DNA of 64,000 nt, from the NCBI GenBank assembly GCA_020226215.1, contig CM035227.1, positions 22,013,866 through 22,077,865 of the forward strand, written 5' to 3'. This document shows, piece by piece, positions 60,110-64,000 of the stretch. The position numbers and the translations under genes were made by a program. Below the pieces are notes generated by a model. It was not told the DNA's origin. It was given only the letters and a program-made list of their open reading frames with translations, and did no database searches. Numbering within the stretch: position 1 is the first letter of the stretch; each line of letters opens with the position of its first letter. Origin of the DNA: Sindora glabra. Its lineage: Eukaryota > Streptophyta > Magnoliopsida > Fabales > Fabaceae.

Positions 60110-60975
60110 GTGGAAAAATGTTTGGAGAATGTATCCTTTGTTTTAGTTGGAAAGCTATACAAAATCGTCTACCCACAAGTGAACTTCAGAACAATTGGAG
60201 TCTAATTGCACCTTGCTATAGTAAATGCCCTAATCATGTGGAGTTAGTTGTGTATGTTTTGAGAGATTGATTGGTAGCCATCAATTTGTGGAGAACATTG
60301 GTTTAAATATACCAACTAGCAAAAATTTTCAATTGGGACATAGAAATGTGGTTTGATGCCAACATTACTATAGGGCAAGGGAATAATAACAATCTTCATT
60401 AGTAGGTGGTATGGGTGCTACAATAAGTAAGCTATGGGAATGACGAAATAAAATATCTTTCAACTAGACATCTTTTTATAGCATGATCCTATGCAGTCTG
60501 TTTTAGTTTTTGCCAATCAAATAGAAATTCCTCAAGTCTTAGATGATAATGAGAACAAAACCCTTCATACTATTATGGTAAATTGGAATCCGCTTAAGTT
60601 CTCATGAGTAAAAATTAACTTTGATGGAGCAACCAATAATTGCAATATGATGGCTAGATATGGCAATTTAATAAGGAGTTGTAATGGAGAATGGATAAGT
60701 AACTTTGCATAAAATTTAAGCTCTTACAATACCATGAAAGTTAAGTTTATAGGGTATTTTTGAAGGGTTAAAATTGGCATGGAATCTTAATTTTAAGAGG
60801 ATCATTGTGGGATGTAATTCTTTGATTCTTAGACAATATTTAAAGAATGAAGAAATTGAGTCCAAAATAGATCCAAGTTTACTAAAAGGTATTAGATTTT
60901 CTAACTTAGGATTAGAATGTGAGAATTGTCCATATATGCAAAGAAGGAAATTGGTGTGTAGACTAGCTAGCTAAT
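60110..60975 (+). pseudogene. LINE ORF2 C-terminal zf-RVT and RNase H remnants
   Basis: About 60150-60270: a NRLPTSELQNNW block followed by CYSKCPNHVE, resembling the zf-RVT segment after plant LINE RTs. About 60590-60970: VKINFDGA and later degenerate RNase H sequence (NLNFKRIIV). Frame changes separate the parts. Confidence 0.65.
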
Positions 60976-61145
60976 TATAGTACAAAGTTAGAGGTTGACA
61001 CTCACATTCCTATGCAACCTCTTCTAAAGTTTTTTATTACTTGCTAATATAATATAAGTCTCCTTTTTAAGAGATATCACTTAGTAATTTTCTTATTACT
61101 TTTTTTCCTTTCTTTGGGTTCAAATTCCTTTGATTTACTAAAAAA

Positions 61146-61164
61146 AATTAAAAATGAATTATAA
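61146..61164. repeat. right target-site duplication of the LINE
   Basis: aattaaaaatgaattataa directly after the A tract; identical to 54504-54522. Confidence 0.9.
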
Positions 61165-61225
61165 GTACTTAATTAGAAGTAAATAAATAATATAAAATAA
61201 TTTTAAAATTTGCTAAAATTATGTA

Positions 61226-61512
61226 CTCCTTCTATTTTTTTCTTAAGTGTCATTTTTAAAGAAAATTTTATATTTATATTTATCTGTCAATTTAAAAATT
61301 AAGATTGTATTTATTATTTTCTTTCAAATATCATTCCTACAATTTAAATAAATATTCAACAATTTCATTTGCCAATAATTTTATTTATTAGTTAATTTTT
61401 AGTAAATGATATATTAGTAAACTACAACTCATCTCCACTAAAATTAAGGTTATGATTATTTTTCTTAATTATTATGCACTGACTTTAAATAACATATAAA
61501 AATAAATAGGAG
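61226..61512. mobile_element. Stowaway MITE, 287 bp
   Basis: It begins ctccttctatttttttctta after TA (61224-61225). It ends aaaaataaataggag before TA (61513-61514); the reverse complement of the end is ctcctatttattttt. CTCC termini and a TA duplication are the Stowaway (Tc1/Mariner) signature. Same family as 34510-34790. Confidence 0.75.
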
Positions 61513-61514
61513 TA

Positions 61515-62090
61515 TTAAATAATTTTAATTTGAAAAAAATTAGGTCGATATCATTTATTGTAATTTATTACAACAAGGTACCCTAAGCCGACCTTCGTTC
61601 ATTTAAGTATCCTCACAATAGTAATTTACTATATTACTCAAAAGATAAAACAACACACTTACAATGTGTCTTAAGAAGAATAAAAATATCAAAATAAGAA
61701 CTTCTTTTGTTGTATATTAAAATTAAAGAATTTTTAATTTTATAAAAATAAAAAATAAAAGACTAAAAACTTACAAGAATTAAAATTGAAAAGTATTTAA
61801 CTTTATAAAAATTAAATTAATATAAAATTTTGATTATAAATAAAATTAATAAAAATTCAATTTTTAGATATTAAAATAAATTTTTAGTTAAGATAAAAAT
61901 AAATAAGAATTTAAAAGTACAAAACCTTACATAGAATCAAAGAATAGTCTCTTTTTTGCCCTTTTTTTAAAAAAAATAATTATTCTAGATGAATTATTAT
62001 TATATTAAAAATTCAAATAATAACAAAACTATCTTTTAGGGGAAAAGAAAATGCAAATAGATATAAAAATAGTGGTTGGTAAAAAAAAGA
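61515..62090. other. AT-rich spacer
   Basis: No gene or element recognised. Confidence 0.5.
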
Positions 62091-63655
62091 ATTTATTTGT
62101 CTATTTATTTTGAGTGTTTGATTAATGTTACTATTTGGTATATAATATGCTCTTATTTGGTAATTTGATTATTAATAAAACCTGATTTATCCATTTATTT
62201 TGAGTTTATGATTAATATTACTATTTGGTTTCAGTAACATGCTCTTCTTTGATAGTTTAGTTATTAATGAGATTTGATTTATTCATTTATTTTGAGTTTA
62301 TGATTGATGTTCCTATTTGAAAACTAAATAATAACATATATTTCTTAAGCAGTTTAATTGTTAATAAGACTTGATTTATTAATTTATTTTAGGTTTATGA
62401 TCGATGTTACTGTTTAGAGACTAAATAGTAACATATTCTTTTTTTATACTTTGACTATTAATGAAACTTAATTTATTCATTTATTTTAGATTTATGATTG
62501 ATGTTACTATTTAGAGACCAAACAGTAATATACACTTCTTAGGTAGTTTGATTATTAATAAGATTTAATTTATCCTTTAAGTTTTTAGTCAGTATTATTA
62601 TTTAGAAACCAAACAGTAACATGTTCTTCTTTAGCAGTTTGATTGTTAATGAGACTTGATTTATTTATTTATTTTTTATTTTGGGCAATGTTGTTATTTA
62701 ATTTCTGAGACCAAACAACAACATGTTATATGCACTTCTTAAGCAGTTTGGTTGTTAATGAAACTTGATTTATTTATTTATTTTAAGCTTTTGGTTCATG
62801 TTATTATTTAGAAACCAAATAATACCATGTTACTGTCTAAAAACTAAATAGTAACATAATTTTATTTGGTAGTTTCGTTATTAATGAGACTTGATATTTC
62901 CTATTATTTGATATTTTTTATCGATGTTATTGTTTGAAAATCAAATAGTAACATGCATTTCTTAGGCAATTTGATTATTAATGAAATTTAATTTATTTAT
63001 TTATTTTATATTTTTTATTTATGCTACTATTTAGAGACTAAACAGGTATCAAAATAATAAATAATAATATATTACTATCTAAAAATAAAATAGTAACATA
63101 TTTTTTGTTGATAGTTTAATTGTTAATAAAATTTGATATTTCCTATTAGTTGAGGTTTTTTATCGATGTTAATATTTATTACTATTTGGAGATCAAACAG
63201 CAACATACACTTCTTAAGTAGTTTAGTTGTTAATGAGATTTGATTTATCCATTTATTTTAAATTTTTTATTGATGTTATTATTTGAGACTAAATAATAAC
63301 ATACTTTTCTTTAATAGTTTGGTTGTTAATGAGACATAATATTTTTTATTATTAGAATTTTTTTATCAATGTTACTGTTTAGTTTGCAAACAATAATATG
63401 TTATTCTTTAATAGTTTTATTGTTAATGAGAATATATTTGTTTGACTATTTTAGATTTTTTATTGATGTTATTATTTGAAAATCAAATAATAACATGTTG
63501 TTCTTTGGTACTTTTATTGTTAATGAGACTTAATTTATCTATTTATTTTAAATTTTTTTATTAATATTACTGTCTCGATATCAAACAATAGCATGTTACT
63601 ATTTTATTTGTAAACAATAACATGTTATATTTTGGTAGTTTATTGTTAAGAAAGT
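62091..63655. repeat. tandem array of ~15-16 diverged units, 93-145 bp
   Basis: Each unit follows the order 'gatttatttatttatttt', a gatgttactattt word, gagaccaaa-agtaacat, 'cttcttaagcagtttg', then ttgttaatgagactt. Unit starts include about 62091, 62185, 62278, 62374, 62471, 62568, 62659, 62768, 62991, 63243 and 63532. Several units carry a short inverted repeat (for example 62406-62432, twelve-base arms with one mismatch and a three-base loop). Longer units contain an extra partial copy of the stem. No open frame is conserved. Confidence 0.85.
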
Positions 63656-64000
63656 TATTAAGACACTATTGGACACTAAAAGAATTAAAGAGTAAAAGTT
63701 TATTATAGGATTCGAATGAATTTAAATTGAGAAAAATAAAGTCAAAGTTAGCAAAACAATAAAAAATGAAGAAAAATTGAGAAAAGTCATTGTAGATCTC
63801 GAAATGTTATACAAAATTAATATATAAATTGCTCCAATTGGATGACCATGCGCAAAGTTATAATCATTTAAAATTTTGAATTTAATATATACATTTTTTA
63901 TTAGGTGAATCCAATCGAAATCAATTTTTCTTAGTTTATATTGAAAGATCATAGGAAAGCGAATGAAGACGAGTGATCCTATGTAAAAATTGGTTAACTA
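63656..64000. other. spacer at window end
   Basis: A 76-codon minus-strand open stretch (63722-63952) has no recognisable features. Nothing else seen. Confidence 0.45.

Larger units (their letters stand above)
54523..61145 (+). mobile_element. full-length L1-type LINE, decayed, with nested MITE
   Basis: About 6.6 kb (6.1 kb without the nested MITE) between a perfect 19-bp target duplication, ending in a short A tract. It carries ORF1 (DUF4283 plus CCHC knuckle) and ORF2 remnants in the expected order: AP-type endonuclease, reverse transcriptase, zf-RVT-like segment, RNase H. This is the structure of plant L1 elements. Stops and frameshifts are frequent in ORF2, so it is inactive. The intact target duplication shows both ends are original. 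Confidence 0.9.

Noticed and set aside
62091..63655. CRISPR-like array
   Set aside because: Units are long, diverged and without constant repeats separated by unique spacers; this is a plant tandem repeat.

Overview
This is an AT-rich nuclear window from a flowering plant, most likely a eudicot. The grounds are split genes with GT-AG introns, plant-type proteins (NDUFS4 of complex I, a plant-specific DUF7950-like protein, a CYSTM-type cysteine-rich protein), and plant transposons (a long-LTR chromodomain Ty3/gypsy element, an L1-type LINE with DUF4283/CCHC ORF1, Tourist, Stowaway and hAT-like MITEs). Species cannot be decided from the sequence.

Layout. 1-6 kb: AT-rich, built from several forward and reverse copies of one degenerate repeat family plus a ~95-bp tandem repeat. 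6.1-7.5 kb: low-copy-looking sequence that may be gene debris. 7.9-8.35 kb: a 5'-truncated LINE with a near-perfect target duplication, just upstream of NDUFS4. 8.57-10.93 kb: NDUFS4 in five exons, whose reading frame is broken by one in-frame TAA in exon 3. 11.2-12.3 kb: a convergent single-exon gene for a 363-aa RYRPIAPKP/DUF7950-like protein. 12.7-25.2 kb: AT-rich spacer with two-copy tandem repeats, a Tourist-like MITE, a 260-bp segmental duplication and a minisatellite-bearing repeat. 25.2-32 kb: a ~1.7-kb segment present twice in direct orientation on either side of a three-exon CYSTM-type gene (29.3-29.9 kb, minus strand). 32-40.4 kb: AT-rich, with Stowaway-like MITEs and second copies of repeats seen at 15-17 kb. 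40.4-49.9 kb: a decayed Ty3/gypsy chromovirus with a 2.8-kb 5' LTR and a shortened 3' LTR. 52.2-53.1 kb: an intact intronless CDS for a charged, glycine/arginine-rich protein. 54.5-61.15 kb: a decayed but full-length L1-type LINE with a perfect 19-bp target duplication and a hAT-like MITE nested in it. 61.2-61.5 kb: a Stowaway MITE. 62.1-63.66 kb: a diverged tandem array of ~95-145-bp units, several carrying a short inverted repeat.

Only four protein genes are well supported, and they do not form a pathway. NDUFS4 acts in mitochondrial complex I, the CYSTM-type protein is probably membrane-associated, and the other two are functionally unassigned. I did not find a convincing new biological system. 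The most useful leads are the isolated stop codon in NDUFS4, the LINE inserted in its promoter region, and the insertion at 25.2-27 kb, which is flanked by 46-bp direct repeats.
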